Assembly: GCA_023249255.1 (NCBI GenBank)
Contig: JAHFCY010000145.1
Span: forward strand, 1 to 8,618
Reading direction: 5' to 3'
DNA from: Candidatus Lindowiibacteriota bacterium
GTDB taxonomy: Bacteria > Lindowbacteria > 2-12-FULL-62-27
DNA: 8,618 nucleotides
Position numbers and translations under genes: made by a program
Shown: positions 1-8,200 of the stretch, piece by piece
How the letters are laid out: every line of letters starts with the position of its first letter
Numbering within the stretch: the stretch's first letter is position 1
The notes under the pieces: generated by a model
Seen by the model: the letters and a program-made list of their open reading frames with translations, nothing else
What the model was told of the DNA's origin: nothing
Database searches by the model: none

Positions 1-749
1 CCTCCGAGAAGATCAAAAAATTTTGTTCTCACATCATCGAAAATATCCAGACCGCTGTCCAAATTTTTTGCGTGATGTGGAGGAATCATCATTGGGGCGC
101 GCCCCGGATGCGGACGCTTGGAGTTGGGTGACCGATAAATTGCATTCCCCTCTTTCCACCAATTTACGGAACCGTGAAGTTTAAGCAGAAATATCGGCCG
201 TTGTTTGTGCCGGGACACGACCGGGCGGCCTTTACTATTTGTATCTGGCGCTCCCCAAACCAGAGAAAAATAATTCGGACAAAAAAATGCGCGATTGGTT
301 CCCCAAAACCCGTCAAACAATGGAATATTTTCCGCTTCGGCGGCATCTTCCAGCAACGTGTCGTAATTCGTCGTGAAAATGTAAACCTCCGAAGATTTTT
401 CCTGCCGTTTCTTGATCGTCTGAAGAAACCGACGATGAAGATGAAGGGAGGGGCGCCAATTACCGGCGAGCAGGCCTCTTATGGCCTTGATGACCGGTTT
501 CCGTATGTTCCAAAAATCTTTCGCTGGCAGTTGGTCAAGCATGGATTCCAAATCTTGCCCGCCGGTGTCTTTGAGTTTCTTCCGATCTCGAGTCTGAAGC
601 CGAGGAAGGATTCTTTCGGCCAATTCGCCGGCAAGAGGATATCCTCGGCCGTTGAGATAAGAGGCCCCCGCGCCAAGAAAAAAAGCCACGCCATTTCCAC
701 ACAGATGCCTCTTCAGTTCTCTTTCGATTTCACTCGATTTCATCTTCAT
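1..749 (-). CDS. SIR2-family protein (probable NADase effector), N-terminal part, runs off left edge
   Basis: I translated the minus strand by hand from the ATG at 749 to the window edge: 249 codons with no stop, so only the N-terminus is here. All SIR2 (sirtuin/NADase) signatures are present. The NAD-binding loop GAGAS is at residues 26-30, after hydrophobic VAFFL. TTNYD is at 126-130, with N128 and D130 as the usual catalytic or NAD-contacting residues. KLHGS is at 190-194, with H192 as the catalytic histidine. Bacterial defence proteins such as ThsA, DSR1/2 and the SIR2-APAZ short-Argonaute partners use this domain to cleave NAD+ during infection. The start codon overlaps the TGA of the upstream HARE-HTH gene (ATGA), so translation is probably coupled; GGGGAA lies slightly far upstream as a weak ribosome site. 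A second ATG follows at codon 3. Domain identity is secure. NADase activity and a defence role are inferred, and the C-terminal partner domain is not visible. G+C is about 50%. Confidence 0.9.
   Translation of the reverse strand, partial: MKMKSSEIERELKRHLCGNGVAFFLGAGASYLNGRGYPLAGELAERILPRLQTRDRKKLKDTGGQDLESMLDQLPAKDFWNIRKPVIKAIRGLLAGNWRPSLHLHRRFLQTIKKRQEKSSEVYIFTTNYDTLLEDAAEAENIPLFDGFWGTNRAFFCPNYFSLVWGAPDTNSKGRPVVSRHKQRPIFLLKLHGSVNWWKEGNAIYRSPNSKRPHPGRAPMMIPPHHAKNLDSGLDIFDDVRTKFFDLLG
746..749 (-). other. ATGA stop/start overlap, HARE-HTH gene to SIR2 gene
   Basis: On the minus strand the bases ATGA contain the SIR2 start (ATG, 749-747) and the HARE-HTH stop (TGA, 748-746). This is the classic arrangement for translational coupling by termination-reinitiation, and it fixes the SIR2 start. 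It implies that the two proteins are made together, as expected for partners or for a regulator and its effector. Confidence 0.85.
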
Positions 750-1210
750 TGCTCGCTGTTCCCCGGTTTCGAATCTCCCGCGGCGTGACCATCGACCGTC
801 TGTTGCATCACCATCCACGTGCCCCGGCCGACGTTTTGAAATCTGGAATCCAGGGAGAGATGGGCAATCAGATTATATCCCGGACGTTCGCCGGATACAT
901 GGATGCCCTCGTTCGCAAGAGCCGTCAAAAGCTCCTTGTAATAGAGTCCTTGGGGATGGTCCTTCAAAATACGGGCAACCGCATCTCGGATGACTTTTCC
1001 TTTGGACCTGCGACTTGATCTCCGGTCAGGATCCGCTTCACGCGTCGGCTCGCCCAGGAATAGTCGAAGCCCCAAAATCTTCTGACGGATTTTTTCCCGC
1101 TCGGCCGTCAGGTCACTCAATTCATTCATCCTTTTCTCAATCACCTCGAGCCGCACCTCAAGCCGCCGTATCTCCACCTTTGGATTGATCTGGTTCTGTC
1201 CGCTCGTCAT
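746..1210 (-). CDS. Small coiled-coil plus HARE-HTH (winged-helix) protein
   Basis: A 154-residue protein with two visible parts. Residues about 10-53 form a charged helical segment with heptad-like leucine/isoleucine spacing (IRRLEVRLEVIEKR onward), a likely coiled coil for oligomerisation or docking. A basic linker (RRSSRRSKGK, 63-72) follows. Residues about 73-134 match the HARE-HTH fold: VIRDAVARIL, then GLYYKELLTAL, then a strand pair ending in FQNVGRGTWMV. This domain occurs in ASXL proteins, the RNA polymerase delta subunit and restriction endonucleases, and comparative genomics has linked it to reading DNA modification state. It has no catalytic motif. It starts 37 bp after the methyltransferase stop and overlaps the SIR2 start. 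Inferred role: a DNA- or modification-sensing adaptor, or a local regulator of the SIR2 gene. The fold assignment is by eye from the motif pattern; the function is not demonstrated. ATG at 1210 is the only early start and has only a weak AGAG as ribosome site. Confidence 0.85.
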   Translation of the reverse strand: MTSGQNQINPKVEIRRLEVRLEVIEKRMNELSDLTAEREKIRQKILGLRLFLGEPTREADPDRRSSRRSKGKVIRDAVARILKDHPQGLYYKELLTALANEGIHVSGERPGYNLIAHLSLDSRFQNVGRGTWMVMQQTVDGHAAGDSKPGNSEQ

Positions 1211-1216
1211 GTCTCT

Positions 1217-1245
1217 AATGTATATTGTAGTTTGTAGTTTGTCAA
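1217..1245 (-). promoter_or_regulatory. Candidate internal sigma-70 promoter before HARE-HTH/SIR2 genes
   Basis: The 37-bp gap after the methyltransferase gene holds a perfect -35 hexamer TTGACA (1245-1240), a 17-bp spacer and TACATT (1222-1217), a 4/6 match to the -10 TATAAT. Initiation about 7 bases after the -10 would fall on or next to the A of the ATG at 1210, giving a leaderless or nearly leaderless transcript, which fits the lack of a clear ribosome site. It would allow the HARE-HTH and SIR2 genes to be expressed independently of the two large genes. The motif match is direct; promoter activity is inferred. Confidence 0.5.
1225..1245. repeat. Short tandem heptamer repeat TTGTAGT in promoter spacer
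   Basis: On the plus strand TTGTAGT occurs twice head to tail (1225-1231, 1232-1238), followed by a third, diverged unit TTGTCAA (1239-1245) that is the complement of the -35 box. Another copy is at 1254-1260 in the last codons of the methyltransferase gene, and one in opposite orientation is at 8302-8308, just upstream of the helicase gene. It could be an operator for a small DNA-binding protein. The repeat itself is certain; its function is a guess. Confidence 0.4.
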
Positions 1246-1247
1246 AT

Positions 1248-4200
1248 TTATTTTTGTAGTACGGCAGGGGTCGGATTCAACCGCCACTCCGCCAGTCGCT
1301 CCCGCAGATACGCGAAAAACGCCGCGCGCTTTTTGGCGAAACCCGGGAAGGCCGTCAGAATGTGGGCGAAATCGTCGGGGGACAAGCCGTATGCCTCGGC
1401 CACGCTTCGGTTCGAGGCCCAGAGCACAGAATAGAGCTTTTCATCGTCATAAATGTATTGGCGTTGTTCGATATTTTTGGGACGGATGACACCGCCAACC
1501 TGTTTCGATTTCGGAACGGAGGCCCGTTCGACATAGGTGAAACTCATGTTGGCTCCGGCGATTCGCATTCTGATGCCGTAATCGAATACGAGGGAATTCA
1601 TGATCGAACAGATTTCGTTTTGATGCGTAACGTCGCATCGAATGCCGAAGAGGGTGTCGCCGAAGCATGAATACGGAGGGAGTATTCCGACAATGCATGT
1701 GCGTTCATCCGTGTTCCGGGCCATGCGCCTGAAAACGACTTTGGGATGCTTGTCAGGAGAATCTCCGTATTTCTTTTTCACAAGCTCGACGGAAACCCAG
1801 CGACCAATCTCCTGATTGTGGACGAGAAATTGATCTACATTCTTACCACTATACAGCGGCCAAAATCCCTTATCGGCCATTCGCTCGCGGGTTTCGGCGA
1901 AGTCTTTGGGCTCGCGGCCCAGAATTGTTTTCGGCGAGTACAGCCTGCCCGTCTTGGGCTCGGTCCAGAGATCACGGTCGTTGGTGATATTGAATTCTGT
2001 ATAAAATTTCGCGTTCCACGTGCCGGGGCCTTGATCGCCGAGGAGGGGGCGGGGATTTATGGGATTTCCGGCTGAATCGTAGCCGTACATTTTCAGGAGA
2101 ATCTCGCGGTCTTTGGGCGAGCGGTACTCCAAAAAGGCCAGCGTGCCCGGCGAGAGGCGTTCAATCTCCGATTTTCGGATCATCACCGTCCACGGCTTGA
2201 CGCCGGGATCATCCAACTCGGCAAGATCGTGACGCATGAACGCGGCTTCGAAGTCGTAGGCGTCCGGCGGCGCAGGCTGTGCGGGTTCCTCCGGTGAAAG
2301 CCGCCGAATGACGAGACTCAAAAATTTGTAGCTCGAATGGATGGGGAAAATCTTTTCGCGGTTTTCAAAGACGTAGAACCGTTCAACCTTGACGCGCTCG
2401 AACAAGAGCCGCCGCAGACCCGTACAGCCCTCGTTGTTGTAGATGGCCGAAGGGACGACAAGGCCCACTCGGCCGCCGTAGCGGGTCAATTGATAACCTC
2501 GTTCAACGAAAAATTTGAAGAGGTCGTGATGTCCGCCGGAGGATTTACCGTCGATTTCCGCTACATGAAATTTAAAATCGTCCCCGGATGTCAACACGGT
2601 CGCCAACGCTTTAACAGATGCGGCATACTCCTCGAACTGCCTTTCAAGATGTGGAAAAGATCGATTTAATTCATCAATGCGTCGATCCAAATCCCTTCCA
2701 ACGTAATTTCGAATCAAGACATCCACGCGCGAATAAAATTCTTTTCGATCGGGAAGTACTTTATCCCACGGCGGGTTGCCGATGACGGCGTCGAATCCGG
2801 GGTTCAGGCCCGAAAATACTTCCGGGAATTCCAGTTCCCAATGGAAAAACGGCTGACGCGCGCGTAGATCGTTATACTCGTTCCACCACGGTCGGCCGGC
2901 CGCAAAAGTTTGGAGTGATTCGACGTTGTCGATGTGCTGGGTCAGGTGCGGCCAGTCTTCCCATATTTCCGGCAAGCCGAACGCGGAGGCGATGCGGAAG
3001 TCAAACAGAAGTTTGGCGGCGGCAACGGCCTGTTCCGCCTCGACACGGCGGTCCTCCTTGTATTTCCATTCGTCGACCGACTCCGCCTTGGCCTGTTCGG
3101 CTGCCTGCTCGATCATCCGGCGGCGCGCGGCGGCCTGCGCCACCTGTGTTTCGATGGCGTGCGTGAACAAGTCCGGCGCGGAGCCTTCGGCCGAATCCGG
3201 CGGCTCGAAAGGCGAGCGATGGGCGTTGTGCGTCCACGATGACAAAAGAGAATTTCCTTGACGGATGTGGTGCTCGAAATAGGTGAGGGGCCGGTCTCCG
3301 GCGAGGGACTCGATCCAGAGCGCGACGCGGGCCAACTGAACGGCCATCGGATTGACATCAACGCCGAAGAGACACCGCTCGGACACGAGGCGCTTGCACA
3401 GCGCCCGCGCGTCGCTGCCGGCCGCGCGCGCCTGTTCGTCCGAGGCGTCGCAGTCCGTGTCCCACTCGCCCTGAAATCCGGGCGGCTGGGTCTTTTGTTC
3501 CCGGACAAATGCGCGATGCAGTTCTTGTCCCAAAAACCTCATCGCCGAGATCAGGAAATGACCGCTGCCGCACGCCGGATCGAGAATGCGCAAGGCAAGA
3601 ATCTGTTCCGGAGATTTCGCGGCGACCAATGGGCCGAGGGCGTGGCGGACGACATCGTCGACCAGTTCACGCGGCGTGTAATACGAGCCGGTGCCCTTCC
3701 GCGCCGTTCCGGGCATGAAATAAAACTCGCCGGGGTCGATTTTCCGAAACAGGACAATCGTCTTGGACTTGGGTTCCTCTGCCGAATCTTCATCTCCTGA
3801 CTCGTCGCTTTCGGCGAGATCCGCTGACGTTTCTCCGTCATCATCCGCTTGTTGAGTCTGAGCCGGCAGATTGAGACATTCTTGCAATGCCTCGTCACCC
3901 TGAACTTCCATATTGTGCGAAATGCAAATCCGCGAAATTTCGGCGGGCGACAGCACAAGTTTTCGGTTCAGGGCGAGACATTCGATCAGAAGTTCGGACG
4001 CGATGCGTGGTTCGTGTTCGAGGAGTCCCTCATAGACGTGGCCGAGTTGTTCGATGTCGAGTTCCCGAAAAGACACGCGCTCGTAGCCGATGCCGCGGCG
4101 CGGCTCTGTGGTCGTCAGCCTGCGCAGAACGGAAGCGACGCGCCGGTCGGACAGGAGCGCCCGATTCAATACGCGGCCCTGACCCGTGTTCGCATTGAAC

Positions 4201-5255
4201 AGCGTGCCGCCGCGCGGCGGAATGTGTTCAAACGTTTCGATGGGCGGCATGCCTTTGTCGTAGATTTCAAACAGGGCAAGCAGACGCTTCCAATACGTAT
4301 AGCGGTTGGATGGAATTTCGGAGACACCGGAACGCCGATGGATTTCGTCGAGTAATCCTTCAAGAGAATAGGACTTCATATACAGGGAATGCTCGCGCAA
4401 TTTGTCGTGACGGGCCTCGGCGTAGAGGATGAATAAAATCCGGTAGAGCGCCGTCAGGGCCGCATCCCTCATCATTTTGACGGTGTCGGGCCGCTGCTCG
4501 AGAATGTTCAGCCCCCGGCGGTCCGCCATGTCCGTCAAAAGTCCCCGGACGAGCGATTCCGTCGCGGAGAAGACGGCGCGTTTGAGATCGTCGGAAACTT
4601 TTTGCGCGTATTTGCGGCTTTCCTGTTCGTGCCGTTCGATCGGAATCGGCCCGCCATCCGGCGATGGCGTAAAACTCCATCGTCCGAAAATATTGTAAAA
4701 CAGAGCGAACGAATCAAAATCGAGGGAGTCGAGGCAGGCGTCGAGGTCGATTTCAAGATAGGCGCCGCGCGGCCCTTCGCCCGGCCGGCGGATCAGGCGG
4801 ATTTTTTCGGCGTTGGTCAGCAACCCGTACCTTGCGTTGGCGCGGGCCAGCAGATTCTCCAGCGCGCGCATCGGCGAGTCGGTTCGTTTCTCGATGGGCG
4901 CGTCCAGATCCTGCCAGGCTCCTGCGATGTACATCACCAGCGCGGGATGCGCGCCGTTTTGCGCGGACTCGGCGTTTTCGTACAAACCGCCCAGATGACC
5001 GTCGACCGAACTCAAGTGAAAATCCAGAATCTGGTCCATCAGCGGCCGAACAAAATGGTCGCGCACGTCGGTCCAGCCTTCCATTTTTCGAGCCGCGCGC
5101 TGGAGAATCCGCCGGGCGGCAAAGAACGGCCGGGTGATCGACCGATCCGCCACCCGCCTGCCGCCGCTTTTTCCGCCAAGTGACCTGCCGGCCACCGTAT
5201 TCAGGTAGTAATCCGAAAAAAATCCGCGAGCATTTCGAATGGTCTTGTAGATCAT
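1248..5255 (-). CDS. drmMI: DISARM DrmMI-like Eco57I-type N6-adenine DNA methyltransferase
   Basis: An intact 1335-residue class I SAM-dependent DNA methyltransferase of the Eco57I/PglX type. Visible in order: a large N-terminal region (1 to about 465) without a motif I can name; a strongly acidic linker (about 470-497); TGSYYTPRELV (522-532), the motif X region; DPACGSGHFL (559-568), motif I for SAM binding; FGVDVNPMAVQLARVALW (630-647), motif II/III region; a charged helical insert (about 700-750); NPPW (827-830), the catalytic motif IV of adenine-N6 enzymes; and a C-terminal target-recognition region with WPLYSGKNVDQF (1132-1143) and VVFRRMARNTD (1173-1183). It transfers methyl from SAM to adenine in DNA. 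Size, order of parts and position right after a SNF2 helicase match class 1 DISARM DrmMI, where the methylase marks self DNA. The ATG lies in an ATGA overlap with the helicase stop and has no Shine-Dalgarno, suggesting coupling. Methyltransferase identity is near certain; the drmMI name is an analogy, since drmABC are not visible. A PglX-like BREX or type IIG-like enzyme is the alternative. Confidence 0.9.
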   Translation of the reverse strand: MIYKTIRNARGFFSDYYLNTVAGRSLGGKSGGRRVADRSITRPFFAARRILQRAARKMEGWTDVRDHFVRPLMDQILDFHLSSVDGHLGGLYENAESAQNGAHPALVMYIAGAWQDLDAPIEKRTDSPMRALENLLARANARYGLLTNAEKIRLIRRPGEGPRGAYLEIDLDACLDSLDFDSFALFYNIFGRWSFTPSPDGGPIPIERHEQESRKYAQKVSDDLKRAVFSATESLVRGLLTDMADRRGLNILEQRPDTVKMMRDAALTALYRILFILYAEARHDKLREHSLYMKSYSLEGLLDEIHRRSGVSEIPSNRYTYWKRLLALFEIYDKGMPPIETFEHIPPRGGTLFNANTGQGRVLNRALLSDRRVASVLRRLTTTEPRRGIGYERVSFRELDIEQLGHVYEGLLEHEPRIASELLIECLALNRKLVLSPAEISRICISHNMEVQGDEALQECLNLPAQTQQADDDGETSADLAESDESGDEDSAEEPKSKTIVLFRKIDPGEFYFMPGTARKGTGSYYTPRELVDDVVRHALGPLVAAKSPEQILALRILDPACGSGHFLISAMRFLGQELHRAFVREQKTQPPGFQGEWDTDCDASDEQARAAGSDARALCKRLVSERCLFGVDVNPMAVQLARVALWIESLAGDRPLTYFEHHIRQGNSLLSSWTHNAHRSPFEPPDSAEGSAPDLFTHAIETQVAQAAARRRMIEQAAEQAKAESVDEWKYKEDRRVEAEQAVAAAKLLFDFRIASAFGLPEIWEDWPHLTQHIDNVESLQTFAAGRPWWNEYNDLRARQPFFHWELEFPEVFSGLNPGFDAVIGNPPWDKVLPDRKEFYSRVDVLIRNYVGRDLDRRIDELNRSFPHLERQFEEYAASVKALATVLTSGDDFKFHVAEIDGKSSGGHHDLFKFFVERGYQLTRYGGRVGLVVPSAIYNNEGCTGLRRLLFERVKVERFYVFENREKIFPIHSSYKFLSLVIRRLSPEEPAQPAPPDAYDFEAAFMRHDLAELDDPGVKPWTVMIRKSEIERLSPGTLAFLEYRSPKDREILLKMYGYDSAGNPINPRPLLGDQGPGTWNAKFYTEFNITNDRDLWTEPKTGRLYSPKTILGREPKDFAETRERMADKGFWPLYSGKNVDQFLVHNQEIGRWVSVELVKKKYGDSPDKHPKVVFRRMARNTDERTCIVGILPPYSCFGDTLFGIRCDVTHQNEICSIMNSLVFDYGIRMRIAGANMSFTYVERASVPKSKQVGGVIRPKNIEQRQYIYDDEKLYSVLWASNRSVAEAYGLSPDDFAHILTAFPGFAKKRAAFFAYLRERLAEWRLNPTPAVLQK
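5252..5255 (-). other. ATGA stop/start overlap, helicase to methyltransferase
   Basis: The helicase stop TGA (5254-5252) and the methyltransferase start ATG (5255-5253) share bases on the minus strand. The preceding bases (CCGGCGGCAACTTCCAAAAA) contain no Shine-Dalgarno, so reinitiation after the helicase stop is the likely route of translation. It ties the two large proteins to one transcript. Confidence 0.85.
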
Positions 5256-8200
5256 TTTTTGGAAGTTGCCGCCGGCATCAGAAACAGAGCGCCAAGGGGG
5301 TTCGGCGGGTGGGGCATCTCTACACGCCGATACTCGGCGATCTCCACTTTGCGCTGATTGACGAATGTTGTGACAGCGGCCAGCCGCGCGCCCTTCACCG
5401 GCTCGGCGCGATAAATGTCGGATACCGTCCGGCCGAATAGCGCCGGTTGCGACTCATCCATCAACCCTTTGGCCCGGCGTTCCGCATCCTCGATTTCCCG
5501 GCGGCGCGCTTGCGCGTCCGCTTCAAGCTCTGATTCCAGAATGTCGGCGATCTTTTCCCGTTCGGTCTGTAATTCCTTCAGCCGGCGCGCCGCCCAGCCG
5601 GTCATCCATTCCTCGGCGCGAAGATAGAGTTTGGCAAATGGATTCTCGAAATCCCGGCGCAAAATTTCCATCGGAATTTCTCCCGGCGATTCGGATGAAC
5701 ATAGAACTGCGCACGCTTCTTCGACTGTACCGATTTGCCGGCCGTCCAGGCCGATCCTCACCGGTTGGATCTGTTCTTCGAGCAAATCGACACCCACACA
5801 TTGGCTGTAAAACGTAAACAGAATGGAAGGCGGTTCATCCCGCGGCACGATGCGCGCCGCCAGCCGTTTGGGCGACCGCCCCTCGTCCTCATAAACCTGC
5901 AACAGCGTTCGACGAGCGAGCGACGCGAGGGATTGAACCAGCGGATGTTGAGGGGTGATAAATTCCAAGCGGTCCGGACGTTCCTGAACAGCCAGAGATC
6001 GCCGGCATGTTGCCGAGGCATACGCCGGGGACACACTCGATCCACGAAACTTGGCCGGCACCTCGATCCGATACACTCCCTCCGGCGCGGATTTGCACGG
6101 TTTCATATATTCCCCATCGCGGTTGAGAACGGCTAAAAGGAGACTTTCCAATTCCAAGTCGTCGGCAAGAAGGATAGGCGTCGCATCATATTGATCGTCA
6201 TTGCCTCCAACCCGGCCCACACCAAGGAGTGGATGGAGATTGGATTCATATTCCTCGACGCGCTCATCGAACAATTTCACAAGCATTTTTTTCTGTTCGG
6301 CGGCGTCGGATTCCTCCGCATCGAGTTTGACCATTCCCGATTCCAAAAAATCCGATCCGGCCAAAACGCCGAGAATGTCCGGCGTTGAAATCCGTTCCTT
6401 GTGCATCTCCTCGATCTTTCGAACGATGAGATGAAGCATATCGTCCTCGGGCGAATCGGGAAACCAGAGGTATCGGATATCGGGTGGGCGTGTCTGGCCG
6501 TAGCGGTCGATCCGGCCGTTTCTCTGCTCGAGACGGTTGGGATTCCAGGGAAGTTCCACGTGTAAAATTCGATGGCAGGATTTCTGGAGATTCAGGCCTT
6601 CGCTCGCGGCGTCTGTCGCCAGCATGAGACGAATGTCCGAACTCTCGAACATATCCTGGACCCGGCGGCGCCGGCGGATCGACATGCCGCCGCGAAGAAC
6701 TGCAAACGATTTGGAAAGCCGGGAGTCTGACGACAGCGCATCCTTCAGAGATTCGAGCGTGTCCACGTATTCCGTGAACACAATGATCTTGGCAGACGAG
6801 TCACTCGAGAGCGTCTGCCGAACGTATTGGAGCGCCGTGACCATTTTGGGATCGTCGGGAGGACAGGATTTGATCAATTTTCGGATCTCTTTCAATTTTC
6901 GGATTTCTGACTTCTGAATTTTTTCGTCTTTCGACACGACGGATTGGACGATTCTTTGGCTCAGGCGTTCGAGGCGCTCCTCGTTCATCGGCAAATCCGT
7001 GCGAAGGTCGCGGATTTCGGCCCGTTCCGGCGGTTCTTCCCGTTCTTCCGGACGTTCGAGGGATTGCAGGCGATGCTCGACGGTTGAGATGAGCGCCCGG
7101 CGGCTCGATAGCATTCGTTTTTTGACAATCTGCATCGCAAATGAAACCAGATCCTCGTCCTCCGTCCCCGCGGCGTCTTTGATCGTGCGCGCGCAGTATG
7201 TCGAGACTTTGTCAAAGAGCTGTTTTTCAACCGGCGAAAGCGGCACGGGAATGGGAGTCACTTTGCGAGGGGGAAAAACCGGTTCCCATCCGCCGGTTTT
7301 CGTTTTATGGCGAATCTGGGATTTGAGCCTGCGGATTCTGGCCGCCTCAATCCGTCGGCGGCGATCCTCCTCCGTTCCCTCAAACGTGGCGTACGTCGGC
7401 TCGACCAGTTCAATGAGCGAGCGGAACGAATGGGCGAATCCATTATGAGGCGTGGCGGTGAGCAGTATCAGACTCCGCGAGGAATCGCGAAGGGTCTTCC
7501 CCAAGTCCGTCCGCTGGGTATTGTAAGGATTAACTCCCGTTCCGGACTGCGCGAGCGCGTGTGCCTCGTCCACAACGACCACGTCCCAGGTACGCCGCAG
7601 CGCGCGACGTCTGACCTCCTCTTTTTTCAAATATTCCATCGATGTCAAAATGCGCGGCAGAGCGTCCCACGGATTGATCCCGGCAGGCAAGTTTGTCTGC
7701 TCGCGCGCAAATCCCGATCCGTCCTCTATCATGGAGAATGACAGCCCGAATTTGACCGATAGTTCCTCCTGCCATTGCGTGAGAAGTCCCGGCGGCACGA
7801 CGATCAAAATCCGGTCCGCGCGGCGGCGAGCCATGAGTTCAAGGAGGCAGAGTCCGGCCTCGACGGTTTTTCCAAGCCCCACGTCATCCGCAATCAAGAT
7901 GCTGGGCCGAACTTTTGAAAGAAGTTTTTTCACCGGAGCCAACTGATACGAATGGAGTAGGACGCGTCCCGCGTAGACACCTTGAAAAAGGGAAGACCCC
8001 TTCTGCGCGGTCAATTCCAACAGTCGATGATTTCTCTGCCACGCCGCCAGCGGTTCGATGGCATTCACGTCAAAGGTCAGCGACTGTGAAGGACAGGGAA
8101 TAATCGCATCCGGCGGAGAAAGCACCGTCAATTCTTTCTCCCCGTCAGGCGAATTGGCGGCGACAAGGTGAACGAGAGTGGAAGCCCCATTCACCGCCCG

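Noticed and set aside
174-788. Plus-strand open frame of 204 codons
   Set aside because: It lies antisense to the SIR2 gene, whose minus-strand frame has all three SIR2 motifs. The plus-strand product has no recognisable domain.
3258-3800. Plus-strand open frame of 180 codons (and similar ones at 3849-4355 and 4602-5183)
   Set aside because: They are shadows of the methyltransferase gene, created by its G+C-rich codon pattern. The minus-strand frame carries clear methylase motifs throughout.
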